Assembly: GCF_945859705.1 (NCBI RefSeq)
Contig: NC_079137.1
Span: forward strand, 52,608,552 to 52,672,551
From: Episyrphus balteatus
Lineage: Eukaryota > Arthropoda > Insecta > Diptera > Syrphidae
Direction: 5' to 3'
DNA: 64,000 bases
Shown: piece by piece, positions 13,029 through 24,541 of the stretch
Layout of the letters: every line of letters starts with the position of its first letter
Position numbering within the stretch: position 1 is the first letter of the stretch
Made by a program: the position numbers and the translations under genes
The notes under the pieces: model-generated
What the model was told of the DNA's origin: nothing
Seen by the model: the letters and a program-made list of their open reading frames with translations, nothing else
Database searches by the model: none

Positions 13029-13819
13029 TATGTGACTGACTTGAATATTTTAAATTCAAAACTTCATCGATTTTTTTGACGGAAAACACTTTTTGACGTG
13101 ATAACGTTTTATTAATCGACGAACAATGGCAGCACCCACGAAAAAGTGAGGCCATTTTCTCCCGTTGCGCCTGAAATTTTTAGCAGTGTGGCATAAATTT
13201 CAATTAAAAATAAACTATTGGAGAATGGAGAACAAAAATCTTCTATAGCTTATTTGAAAGGTAATAACTTAAAGGTGAATACTAATAAAGGATTGGGTAA
13301 AATGGGATAAAACGAAATTGCAAAAACGTTGCTATTTTCTAAACGCAACGCTTTAGAAAGTTGAATTTTTTTGATCGATAGATAAATTTACTGTTAGGTT
13401 GGCAAAGGTATTGAAAAAATTCTAAAAAATTTTAAAAGCAAGTTATGAACGGTTTTTTTTTTAAATAAAACATGTGGTAGACCTTTGAGCTTTGACAAAG
13501 TGGTTATTATAGATAGGATAATTTGAAAAATGCCATTCGAAAGCTAATGAAAAAAATTAGGGGGTAATATTTTTTTTTCTTAGTCTCTGCGTTTCGAAAT
13601 ATGAATTTTTGAAAAACACCTACTTTTTTAAGGGATATTTTTAGGTGTTTTTTTTATTTTTTGGAGCTTACAAAAAACCTAAAAAAAAAAAAATTTAAAT
13701 GATTTTTGACTGAATAACGGGAAAAACAAGTTTTTTTGCCCCAAGTTTTTTGGCCGTTTTTAACCGTTTTTTATTTTTATCTTTTTTTCTTTAAAACATA
13801 AATGAATGAAATTAATACT

Positions 13820-14452
13820 GTTATGTTGATAGATAATAAGTAGGACTATATTTGTAATTTTCAATCAATTTCGTGTTCACAGCTTCGAGATAACCGTAAA
13901 ATAAAGTTCTGTTTTTTAACACACTAGGTATATCTTTTGATTTAGACCAGATCAAAATTTGATTTAACTTTATTGAGCATGCTGATGATATTACCTTTCA
14001 CTTGATATACATATATAACACATAACAATACATTTTCTACAAGCTACACAACCTTAGATTGAAAAACCACAAAACACTTGTGGAGATCTGTTGCCGATGA
14101 TCATTTAATAGTGTATGATGTAGCGTAATCTCAGTTTGAAATTTCGACATGGCTGGCTTAAAAAACTTCTTCCTTTTTTGTAGGCATAGTGGAAATATGA
14201 TTGAACGGTCATATTAAAGGTGAAATAATAAGCTTTCAGATTATATAACATTTTTTACAGGCTGTCACATAAAAAAATCGACTTTAAGTAAATGGAAGAA
14301 AAAAAGATTGATTTTCTTCCTTTTTTTTTGGTGAAAATTGAATGGGTTCATAAAATTCTAGTTCTTTTTGTAGATGCCGTACAGACATGGTTGATGTAAA
14401 TATTTTGAACAATAGGCTTTCAGATGGCATAAAATTTATTACATATGTATAT
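13820..14452. repeat. Dispersed repeat family R2, copy 1 (left part, interrupted by a hAT element)
   Basis: Colinear with 54510-55082: GAGATAACCGTAAAATAAA, the CAGTTTGAAATTTCGACATG block, TTTTTTGTAGGCAT, and AATAATAAGCTTTCAGAT. The family has an internal tandem structure: the TAGGCAT...GCTTTCAGAT unit recurs after about 190 bp. The copy is split by the fold-back element at 14453-15794 and resumes at 15803 with GTAGGTTGTCATATAAAAA. Confidence 0.65.
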
Positions 14453-15794
14453 TAGGGTGGGTCAAAAAAATCGAAATTCTTTTTTTTGATTTGGTACTCC
14501 GAAAAATCGATTGCTAGACACCTCTAGAATATACACACCAAATATGAGCTCTTTATATTAATGGGAAGGTCCTCCGCTTTGCAATTTTCCATTTTTACAT
14601 CAAGCTTCTACTAAAAAAAAATATTTTTTTTATTAATTGACTTTTTAGCAAATTTCTTTTCAGATTCTTGTAGGAAATTGAACGCTCTACAAAAAAGGCC
14701 TTATACACTTTTTTCGTTTATCTAACCGTTGAATAGATATTTGAGGTAAAAAAATCGAGAAAATCTTTAAAAAATCGTTTTTGGTCTTAATTTTGTAACA
14801 AACTGAAAAATTATAATCATCAAACGCGCAAGATATATTCTTGTTGGAAATTGATTGCTCCACAAAAAAGGTCTTAATAACTTTTTTCATTAATCTAACC
14901 ATTCTAAAGATATTCGAGGTCAAAGTTAAAAAAAAATTATGAAAACATTTTATATTTTAAAAAATTTTCCAGTTCACTAAAAATTCATTATTTTCAATTT
15001 AGCAAGACGTATTCTTGTAGGGGCTTAAACGTTCTACAAAAAATTTCTTGGCATCAAATTGATTGCTTTAACCGTTTAGAAGATATTCGTATCCAAATCG
15101 CAATGCATACGGGTCATAAGAAAACTATTGAAATCAGTGAGCATTGGTTTGGATACGAATATCTTCTAAACGGTTAAAGCAATCAATTTGATTCCAAGGA
15201 ATTTTTTGTAGAACGTTTAAGCCCCTACAAGAATATATCTTGCTAATTTGAAAATAATGAAGTTTCAGTGAATTGGAATTTTCTTAAAAATATAAAAAGT
15301 TTTTATATTTTTTTTTAACTTTGACCTCTAATATCTTTAGAATGGTTAGATTAATGAAAAAAGTTATCAAGACCTTTTTTGTGGAGCAGTCAATTTCCAA
15401 CAAGAATATGTCTTGCGCGTTTGATGATTATAATTTTTCAGTTTGTTACAAAATTAAGACCAAAAAACGAATTTTTAAAGATTTTCTCGATTTTTTTACC
15501 TCAAATATCTATTCAACGGTTAGATAAACGAGAAAAGTGTATAAGGCCTTTTTTGTAGAGCGTTCAATTTCCTACAAGAATCCGAAAAGAAATTTGCTAA
15601 AAAGTCAATTAATAAAAAAAATATTTTTTTTTTTAGTAGAAGCTTGATGTAAAAATGGAAAATTGCAAAGCGGAGGACCTTCCCATTAATATAAAGAGCT
15701 CATATTTGGTGTGTATATTCTAGAGGTGTCTAGCAATCGATTTTTCGGAGTACCAAATCAAAAAAAAGAATTTCGATTTTTTTGACCCACCCTA
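14453..15794. mobile_element. hAT-type fold-back element, 1,342 bp palindrome
   Basis: Ends are TAGGGTGGGTCAAAAAAATC and its inverse. An exact 8-bp target duplication, ATGTATAT, lies at 14445-14452 and 15795-15802. An 8-bp duplication with TAGGG termini is the hAT pattern. The two arms (about 640 bp each) are near-perfect inverted copies across the whole element, with a spacer of about 50 bp near 15099-15148. The 60-80 codon frames on each arm are mirror images with no transposase motif. The transcript of such an element would fold into one long hairpin. Confidence 0.9.
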
Positions 15795-15905
15795 ATGTAT
15801 ATGTATGTAGGTTGTCATATAAAAAGAGCCTTTTTGTGTGATGGAAGTGATTTTTTCGTTTTTTTTTTCGTAAAGAATGATTGTTTTAATACATTTTTGT
15901 ATACC

Positions 15906-16980
15906 TTTTGCACATTTTAGAAATTTTAGTATAGAAGAAATATTAAGCTTTTTAGTTGTTTAATTTTTTTTTAAGGATTTCATTTAAAAAACTTGATATA
16001 ATAAGAAAGCTGGCAAGAAATTTATTTTTAAATCATTTTTTTTTTAACAAATGCACACAACCTGTTTTCTTCAAAGCTCTCCTTTGCTCTCTATTGCTCT
16101 CGTATAAAAAATTCTAACTATGTTATTGTACTCATGTCATAAACTTAAGATTTTATTTATCAAATTTAGGGATTTTTAATCCGTCAAATTAAATTTTTAT
16201 TTGAATATATTAAAAGAAGCAAGTTATTAATTTTTAAAAATTACCAATTTTAATTTTATTAGAGCTAGTGTGTGCAACTCCACCATTTATTCATTTTTAT
16301 CATAATTTTTTTTCTAAAAATATTATTCGCTCACTTAGCATAATGTTGTTAAAAAATGTGTGCTTATTTATAATGTCATTCAAAATGTTTCTATTAATAT
16401 TTAGGTGTCAGAGTATATTGATCTTTTTCGTTATATTCAAAACAGTTTTTACCTAAAAAGGTTATTCAACTTTTGCAGTGTAAGAAATTGTAGGTGTTTT
16501 TATGTCTCTATGAGTTGGTTTTTCCTAAAATACTTTCTCCAGAGAGATAAAAATATCCGATGCATGCTTTCCAAGATACTAAATAACCTAAAAAACTAAA
16601 AATAGCAATTTACAGCTTATTGGTTTTTAGATGATTAACAACAGAATATTTTATGAATGAATAACAAATTATCCAAAAATAGAGATGTTGTCTTGACACA
16701 TTTCCAATTCAAGGTGAATTGGTAGGTATGCAAATTAAGCAATAACTTCATTGTACCAGCACTTATACATTAGAAGTTATTTTGATAAATGGTTTATGTC
16801 TAAAAACAAGTTCAGAAAAGTTCAATAAAGTCTTAAAATGCACCTTTCACCCTACGTCAATGGTACAAATCGAAATTCATTTCTATTACCCTCTGTCGAA
16901 GGCCCCCATAACACATTGCACAGTACACTGGCTGTTAACCATCAGTGACCAACCAGCCACTTGAGTTTAAGCCAAAAACT
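15906..16980. other. AT-rich DNA without recognisable genes
   Basis: Short T-rich frames only. Nothing beyond the tail of repeat R2 at its left edge was recognised. Confidence 0.5.
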
Positions 16981-16981
16981 A

Positions 16982-17020
16982 TATAAATGTGTGTATAACC
17001 TGCTTTACCGGTTAGTTTCA
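16982..17020 (+). promoter_or_regulatory. Candidate TATA/Inr core promoter
   Basis: TATAAA at 16982-16987 is followed about 30 nt later by GGTTAGTTTC, close to the arthropod initiator TCAGTT. The next 150 bp are CAACAA-rich and less AT-rich, as in insect 5' untranslated leaders. No downstream coding exon was recognised, so the gene it might serve is unknown. Confidence 0.35.
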
Positions 17021-18841
17021 AAGAGAAAGAGAAATGCAACACGATCAGTTGTTGGCCGCTGCTAAGTACGAATACCAAAACGCAAGACCCAACAACCAAA
17101 CCTAACTAACTAACCTAACAACAACATCGAACAAAGTTGATAGTTTGGTAGTAAATGTTTTTGTTGTTATGTTGATTAAAATGGTGTGGCTGCAAACAAC
17201 AAACCGAGACCGAGAATCTCGAGATTCTCAAGCACCCATCGATAAAGTTTAAAACGTGAGCTGTTAACTTGTCGACAGAATTCTATGAGTTTAAGAACCT
17301 TGATGCTATTTTTATTACTTTTTTTTCAACTTTTTTTTTTGTACTTTTTTTTTCTCCAAACATAACGTCAGACAGAGCGTTAGATGACAATAAGATATTA
17401 ATTTCCATTGCCATCAGATTTCATGAATCAGAATATTATGATGATTATTATAGTCTCTCAGAATTGTGTTAAACAAACAAAACAAAGTGTAAAAATCATA
17501 ACAATAATGATGGCTGACTGGCGATGAATATAGCGAGCGTGCCGGTCTGCGTTTAGATTGTTTAAAATATTTGAAACAGTTTGAAATTGAAATGCCAATT
17601 CATTTAAACAATAATTAAAATGCATGTATTTTTAAAGCTTTGAATATTTAAACTAAACAATTATTATTGTATATTGTTGGATTTTATGTGCGAAAGAACC
17701 TCGAGGCGGATGCAAACTTTTAATTATTGCATTTTGAATTATTACAATGGAGTTATTCTTTAGCAATTAATAATTAAAAACAATTAGACTGAACTTTAAA
17801 AGCATAAACAAAAGAGTTTAGGTGACAACTTGAAGTTAGAAGTTATTTCAATGATATCATTAGTTTGGGGTCAAAAATAAAGAAATTTCTTCAGAAATCT
17901 TTGTAGAAAGTGTAGCGGACATGAAATTATTGATTGTTTGTTAATTTTTTTGGCATCCATCACGTTGGGAATTAACATAACTTTGTTGAAAAGCGTAGAT
18001 AATTTGCAATTTTGCAAAAAGAAATTTGTTATAAATGTTTTTTGTCTCAGAGTTTGTTAGAGGGTCATTAATTGTGAATAAAGTCGTTTTTTGTTGTCTT
18101 TTTTTTATCTATTTATGATCATATTAATTTCATGTTTTAAATATTACAGTGTGAAGTTACGTGGTCGTAATTATAGTAGGTACAAGGTGGATAAATTTAA
18201 TACAAGTGCCTGATGTGATTAAATAAAATCATTATAAAATCAAAAGCTATTGTAGTTGTAAGCTTTACCTACTTCTACACTGAAAATAATAAATTTCGTA
18301 AAATTACGAAAATAGTTTCATACACTACATTTTCGTTGGCCCAACGAAACATTCGTTGGCTCAACGAAAATATGTAATTTTTCGTAATATGAAAACCTTC
18401 ATCAATTAATGAAAACGTTTCATACACTTTTTCTCCCTTTTTAGTGCCAAAAAATCCAATTCAATGAAAAGATTCATCAATTAACGAAAAATTTCATACT
18501 CATTTTAAAGAACAAAAATACGATTTTTTTCCTTACTTAATCAAAGTTTTAATTAAGTAACAAAAAAATTCATTAACTTATGAAATTCAACATTAACTAA
18601 CGAAAATCTTCATAAGCTTATGAAAATTCTTCATATACTAATGAAATATTACATTGGCTTATGAAAAAATACATCAGTTAACGAAAAAAAATCGTTGCCT
18701 TACAAAAAAAAAAAAAGAAACCTAGACTTGGGTGCATTTCTGTTTTAATGGTTAAAAATTGAATCTTGCTGGATATAGTTCACATTAGGTTTTTGTTTAA
18801 AAATCTATGTAAGTTGAGCTGAATATAAAAAATATTTGCGT

Positions 18842-19652
18842 TAGAGCTGGGCAAATCGTTCATTTCAAAAGATCGAATCGTTCAAAGATTGATTTCACCA
18901 AAGATTCGGTTTTTTCTATCAATCGTTCTTACGTTCATTTAATCGAAACCATTTCTTTTTCACTCATTTCGTTCTGACAAATGAGAGAAGAAACAAGAAA
19001 TCGTGTATAACCTGAAATATTAACATTTCAATGCAACCATATAAAACAATTTTTCGTTTATATTTTCTATGAGAGTTTTTTAAAAATCTAATTATCTCCG
19101 CTTTTTTTTTTTGAAAATATATTTTTGGAAAATTTTAATGGTAAATTTGATTATTAGTAAGGCATTATGTCTCCGCCAAGTTCAAAACGTCATCAAAAAT
19201 AAAAAGAAGTCAAGGTCAGATATTCGATAGAAATTCCCAATCGAATCCGATTCAATTCAAACTCTGAACCTGCTTATATAAACTTGTATCAGTTGTTTGC
19301 ATGGAATCGAAATGATGATTGAGAATGAATGGAATGAACGAAATCCGAGTTCTGAGAGATTTTTTAAATGATTTTTGATTGTGAACGATTTGGATGAACA
19401 AAACGTTCTTTTCCACTTCGTGGTTTTTGATTGTGAACGATTTGGATGAACGAAACGTTCTTTTCCACTTCGTAGTTTTTGATTGTAAACGATTTGGATG
19501 AACGAAACGTACTTTTCTACTTCGTACTTTCTTATTTTATGAACGAGATTGATATAAGGATTGATTGATTTGGTTTATAGTGATTGCAATCACTCAGAAT
19601 TTTCGGTGAACGGGTCAAAAAGACCGAATCAATCACGATTGACACAGCTCTA
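18842..19652. mobile_element. hAT-type non-autonomous element, 811 bp
   Basis: The left end TAGAGCTGGGCAAATCG matches the inverted right end CGATTGACACAGCTCTA. Flanks are ATTTGCGT (18834-18841) and ATTTGCCT (19653-19660), an 8-bp duplication with one mismatch. The interior contains three tandem 52-bp units. No transposase is visible. Confidence 0.85.
19374..19531. repeat. Three tandem 52-bp units inside the hAT element
   Basis: GAACGATTTGGATGAAC followed by AAACGTTCTTTTCCACTTCGT recurs at a 52-bp period three times with a few substitutions. It is internal to the 18842-19652 element. Confidence 0.85.
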
Positions 19653-19668
19653 ATTTGCCTATTGACAA

Positions 19669-19728
19669 GGTGTCTCACGGATAAGTCAACTGATGAGTCC
19701 AAGTGAGCTCCACCGGGTCGAAACGCCA
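19669..19728 (+). ncRNA. Hammerhead-ribozyme-like motif 1
   Basis: CTGATGAG (19690-19697) and CGAAAC (19720-19725) are the two conserved core strands at a proper stem-II distance. The 5' strand GGTGTC (19669-19674) can pair with ACGCCA after GAAA, giving stem III with C as the cleavage-site base. Stem II, GTCC against GGGTC, has one U-U mismatch. Stem I is weak. It is directly followed by a stem-loop at 19735-19779. Activity cannot be judged from sequence. Confidence 0.5.
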
Positions 19729-19734
19729 TTTTTT

Positions 19735-19779
19735 TGTTTGGACTGTATTAAATTAATAATAATTTAATAAGTCCAATAA
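19735..19779 (+). repeat. Stem-loop following hammerhead-like motif 1
   Basis: TTGGACT and ATTAAATTA pair with TAATTTAAT and AGTCCAA across an ATAA loop, giving a stem of about 16 pairs. Possibly part of the same mobile unit as the ribozyme-like motif. Confidence 0.55.
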
Positions 19780-20215
19780 ATATTTAACAATAATCTACTA
19801 AAAAAAAAAAATAATACAACGAAAAGTTTCGTTAGCTAACGAATATTTTTTTCGTAATTTAATTAAAATATTCATTAAATTTACGAAAAAATTCGTTAGC
19901 TAACGAAAGTTCTTTCATAAATTAATCAAAAAATACATTGACTAACGAAAAATATCACCGTGGTTAATTAAATTTTACGTTAATCAATGAAAAAGTTTCG
20001 TAAAGTGATCTAAAAATTCATTAATTCGCGATCAAAAATGTTTATGAAAAATTTCATTAAAATACGACAGTTTTCGTTAGTTGATGAAGTTCTTCATTAA
20101 CGTATGAAAGCCATTTCGTTGAGCCAATTAAATTTTTCATCGGCTGAAAATTAATTAAATTTTCGTTGGCTCAACGAATTTTTTCGTTGTATTTACGTAA
20201 GGATTTGGTTCAGTG

Positions 20216-22350
20216 TAGATTTTTCTATTGATTTTCCAGTTTAATTGTTTATGGTTATAATACATAGATAATTCAGAAAGAAGTTTTATTTGTATTGATA
20301 CATTTCAAAGTATAGGGTTTTGATAATCTTTACAAGTTATTTGGAATACAAAATCTGTTTAAGTGGTATCTCTCTCCCTAACGGCTATTAAAAAATTCAC
20401 GTTTTAGTTATGGCTATACTTTTCGTTTTGACTTGTTTGGTACCAGTTTTAAGTCTTGAGTTAACTTAGAATTAGTATATTCTGCAAACTAATTTACCTA
20501 TATTTCTTGTTTTCAGAAATTCCATTCAAAAATTTGATACTCTACTCTTTTTCTTCATAAAAGGACACACACGAAAGACTTGATTCTTCTAAAGGAACTT
20601 TATTTAAAATAATTTTTTCAAGCTGACTCTAAAAAATAGTACCTACACTTCAGCTATTGTTTGAAATAGCTTCGTGCGTGAAGCTAGAATTGCGACCTCA
20701 GAAGTTTTCAACAAACTAGTTTAATTCAATGGTCTTTTTTTGTCAACCCAAAATTTTCGTTTTCTTTTTTTCATAGGCAGTCTGAAAAATTAAAAATCGT
20801 CTAAAACTCTCAAACTTAGAGATAGACGTATGAAACTAATTGCAAAATTGTTTGTCCAGTACATACAAAAATCATCGTTTAATGTTTGAAAGTTTGTTTT
20901 TTACAACTACTCGTATCCATTGAGAGTCCTTTATTTTTGAATTTCTTAAATGGTTTCAAATAATATTTTTTTTAAATATTTTTTTCTATTGCTGTGTCCC
21001 ACTTATTTTTTCTTTTAATAATTCTTTGGCAATTCTTATTTCTTTTGTTATACCATATGAATACTAGAGTAGTCCTATGGGAAAATAAATTTTCAAATCA
21101 AAGACACCGCATCAAATGCCCATAAGTTAATTGTTGATCTTCCAATTTCTTATTTAAAAATTTTAAAGTTACTCGAACCAAAGTTCGAATCATGTATAGC
21201 TTCCTATATACACGTTTTTACATTGATGGTAAGTTTTCTCACAATAACTGGGTATTGAGATAATTATTGTAGTGCAATGTTGTGAATTGCCCTGACTTAT
21301 AAAGAAAAACGAGTTTTTTTTTAATTACCAATCAACTAAAAATATATAATGCAGTTATCTCAAATGATTAATATTTAGTTCAAGCAATTACTTCTTAGAC
21401 TTTTTATTTTAACTATAATAAATTTTTTAGTTAGTCTGGCTACAACTTGATTCGAGGTTATACTTATTGCAAAGATAAATAGTATTTTTCATACATATTA
21501 TCTCTGGCAAATTTTTCTTTAATTTCCTATGAAAGATAAATCATTCTTGTTATTATTTTGACATTCTCGCTGTTATGGTCAATGTTATTAATTAACATAA
21601 ACAACGTACAAAAACATAGTTTCTATTTATTTCATTTATTCAGTTAACTTGTTGTTTTATTTGTTTTATTCCTAATAGATCAACTGCAAACTAAAATTAA
21701 CGACACAAAAAATTTAAAGCAGTAATTTTTTACTAAATTTTCGACCCCAACGCGTTTTTCAACCTATTATAAGCCTGCTGAGCAACACCTTAAAAAATTT
21801 GAATTTAAATAATTGCTCTTATGATAAAAGTTGCTTAGAATGTTAAAGTTTTAATAGCATTAATAAACAAAAGTTTAATTGTAATTTTATCATTCATTTT
21901 ATAAAAAAAATGTAAAAAAAGATTTAAAATTGTTTGTAAAAAAAAAAAAATTTTTTTTCTTTTTTTTTTTTGAAATTGTAGGAACCGTTTTTAAAAACAA
22001 AATAAATATTTTTTAAATAAAAATTTCAAACATTTTTCAAACAAAAGTTTGGTATGCTATTCTTAAGATCTATTACACTGCCCAACACACAAAAATGTTA
22101 AAGACCGTTGTTTATCATTTCTTACCAAATTTAAGGTGCTGATTGCGAAAACAACATTAGTTTTTTTTAGCAGCTCTAGTTTTTGAATAAGTCAAACATG
22201 AAAATGCATTTAATTCATACAATTTTTTTTTTTGTTAATTTTTTTTTAGTAAAAAAAAAAATTTGTATTTTTATTTTACTTACCGAACATTACATTCGAA
22301 ATAAATTTTTCCAGCAAAACTTTAAAAACGCTTGTAATAATAAAATCTAA
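20216..22350. other. AT-rich DNA without recognisable genes
   Basis: T- and A-runs, with no splice-bounded coding segment. No clear repeat boundaries seen. Confidence 0.5.
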
Positions 22351-22359
22351 AAAAAAAAT

Positions 22360-22830
22360 AGTATTAAATTACCCCCAAAATGTGAAAAATGAAAATATCT
22401 CAAAAATTAAAGCTCCTAGAAAGCAACCAGTGTGATTTTTAGGCTTAGTGAACCCAAACGCATTAGGTTCGATAAAAAATATCTATAAAATGTTAACAAA
22501 CAGTTAAAATAAGTATAACTTTAAAAATAGTACGAAATTACCCCCAAATTGTGGAAAAGTAAAATATTTAAAAAAGTAGAGCTTTTAGAAATATATGAAT
22601 GTGATTTTTAGGTTTGCCGACCCCAAACAAATTAAGTTTTATATACATTTTTCTGGAAAATTACAATAAAGGATTAAAATAAGGAAAACTTAAAAATTAG
22701 TAGGTATGAATATTCCCTCAAATATAATGCTAGAAAGAAACCAATATGATTTTTGAGCTTACTGAAACCAAATCTATAAAATTTGATATACATTTTTCTA
22801 GAAAATTTTAAAAAGTTGAAAATTGTTGGC
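22360..22830. repeat. Three diverged tandem copies of a roughly 170-bp unit
   Basis: Each unit carries TAGTA(T/C)GAAATTACCCCCAAA, CTAGAAAG(C/A)AACCA, GTGATTTTTAGGCTTA-like, ACCCAAA, and ATACATTTTTCTGGAAAA-like blocks in order, starting near 22360, 22530 and 22690. Divergence is high. No coding frame. Confidence 0.6.
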
Positions 22831-23776
22831 CAGTGTTATTATTCAACACATAAAAACAAAATTTCAGAAAAATTTATAAATCCATTCTCAAAAAAAAAAT
22901 GATTTTTCAAAATAAAATTTGAAATGTTTTGAAATATTTTGAAATTTTGTAAACATTTTAATATTACGGCTACTCCGACGACTTTTATAAATCAGAAATC
23001 AAGAAAACGCTTCTGTGACAGTTATTGGTTCAAAAAATTATTTTTTTTTATATCAAAAGTAGGACCTTATTTGTCATGGTACATGCATTTTTTTTAATAG
23101 TTAGAGCCGTTTTTGAGAAAAACAACATTTTTAATTTTTATTTCCCCCTTTAGGAATCTTTGAAAACACATACATAGCTTGCAAGTTTGAACGAAATCAC
23201 TTCGGCAGTTTGAACCTTAGTTCAAGATTGTCATGAAAGCGTACCCGAAAATATAATTTCACATCCAGTTCGGTAAAAATTATATTTTCAATGGAATAAA
23301 ATGTCCATTTCCACTCGAAAGCATCAAACGATTTAACCAACAGTCTTTGCTACCATCACAACAAACTATTCTAAAAATCATTCAAATGTCAAACAACCAT
23401 GTACATTGTTCATCTAAAGCTTACATTTATATCATCTCATATAAGTACAAAACCACACAATCTAATATCTTGTTAACCTTTAATATTTACCTGCCAACAA
23501 GTACCTAAATAATTCATCATTAGCTTGAAACTTATGAAACCCTGTATACACGATATAATATAAGCTAACCCTCTATCGGCCACACATGAACGAACTTCAC
23601 TTCAACATCATTGACCTGAAATACAATTTTGTAAATTTGTTTATTTTTTTTTTTTTTATTATTTTTTTATTTCAACGACAAAACCACCAACAACAAAAAA
23701 ATAAATATTTATACCACAATGCCACTATTTATACCTGTACAAATCAAGAAAAAAAAAAAGTAGAAGCCACACGCAT

Positions 23777-24450
23777 TTAAAATATGAATTCATCCGCGAA
23801 AACATCGGATAGGAACTTTGTATGATTCTCTCCGGCAGAACAGAGGAGCAGCAGCAATAGCAATTGACATTTCCACTGTCCACAAGTCCAAAAGAACTGC
23901 GCGAAATATACAAAGCGTAAAGAGGCTGGTAAAAATGCTATGCATGCGCCGCATGCCAGCAGCGTCAGATCCACACAGAATGCCATTGCCAATGTCAATT
24001 GATTGCTGAAGAAGTTTAAATCACTGAGCCAAAGAGATACCAAAAAAAAAAAAAAAAAAAAAACTAAGCTAAATCGAATCTATATTCAACTACCACCGGC
24101 ATCGAAGGCACCACAGAAAGACATCACAACACAGTTCCAGCTCAAAACCAAACCAAACCAAACCAAACCAATGCCTCCTAGGAAACAATCACATCAAGCT
24201 GTATAAAGACAACCACCACCATTATAGACGATTCGGTTGGTAGGTAAGACAGGTGCGTCTTACGAATCTTTGGAATTCATCTTGGTGACTTGAATCGGAA
24301 CAGGTAATCTCTTGAACGCGATCTCATTTCATGTCGACGAATAGATAGAGAAATAAGTGTGTCGCGCCAAAGTTTGTATGTCATTATTATATCATTAGCA
24401 AACTGGTCAATTTAGAGAGAAGAAGAGTCGTTGTTGAATTCTATACTAGG
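23777..24450. promoter_or_regulatory. GC-richer island, function unknown
   Basis: Less AT-rich than the surroundings, with CAGCAGCAATAGCAATTGACA and repeated AACCAAACC words. A minus-strand frame of 88 codons spans 23777-24043 but has no domain and no supported splice sites. It could be an exon or an enhancer of an unidentified gene. Confidence 0.25.
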
Positions 24451-24541
24451 TAAGATAAATTTTCAATATACAGGAGCGTGTAGGAAAGAGGTGTATTGAG
24501 TGTAGTTGTTTTCCCTAAACTTTGTTCATTTAATTGTATCG

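Larger units (their letters stand above)
18278..20215. mobile_element. CACTGA-ended element with internal ACGAA/TTCGT palindromes
   Basis: CACTGAA at the left and TTCAGTG at the right are flanked by TA on both sides (18276-18277 and 20216-20217), a Tc1/mariner-like target duplication. The interior is packed with degenerate words such as CGTTGGCTCAACGAA, TTCGTTAGCTAACGAA and TTTCATTAA. The original element is interrupted by a segment (about 18715-19810) that itself contains a hAT element. No transposase is seen. Confidence 0.65.

Noticed and set aside
14687..15527. Twin 68-78 codon frames starting MTSNIFRM on opposite strands, with relatives at 27.8-28.8 kb
   Set aside because: Mirror images caused by the fold-back hAT elements; no protein motif, and they are not independent genes.
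23565..23590. CCCTCTATCGGCCACAC similar to the piggyBac-like MITE end
   Set aside because: No opposite end and no TTAA flank; too short to annotate as an element.
23777..24043. 88-codon minus frame starting at 24043
   Set aside because: No recognised domain and another minus frame over the same DNA looks equally protein-like; kept only as a GC-rich island.
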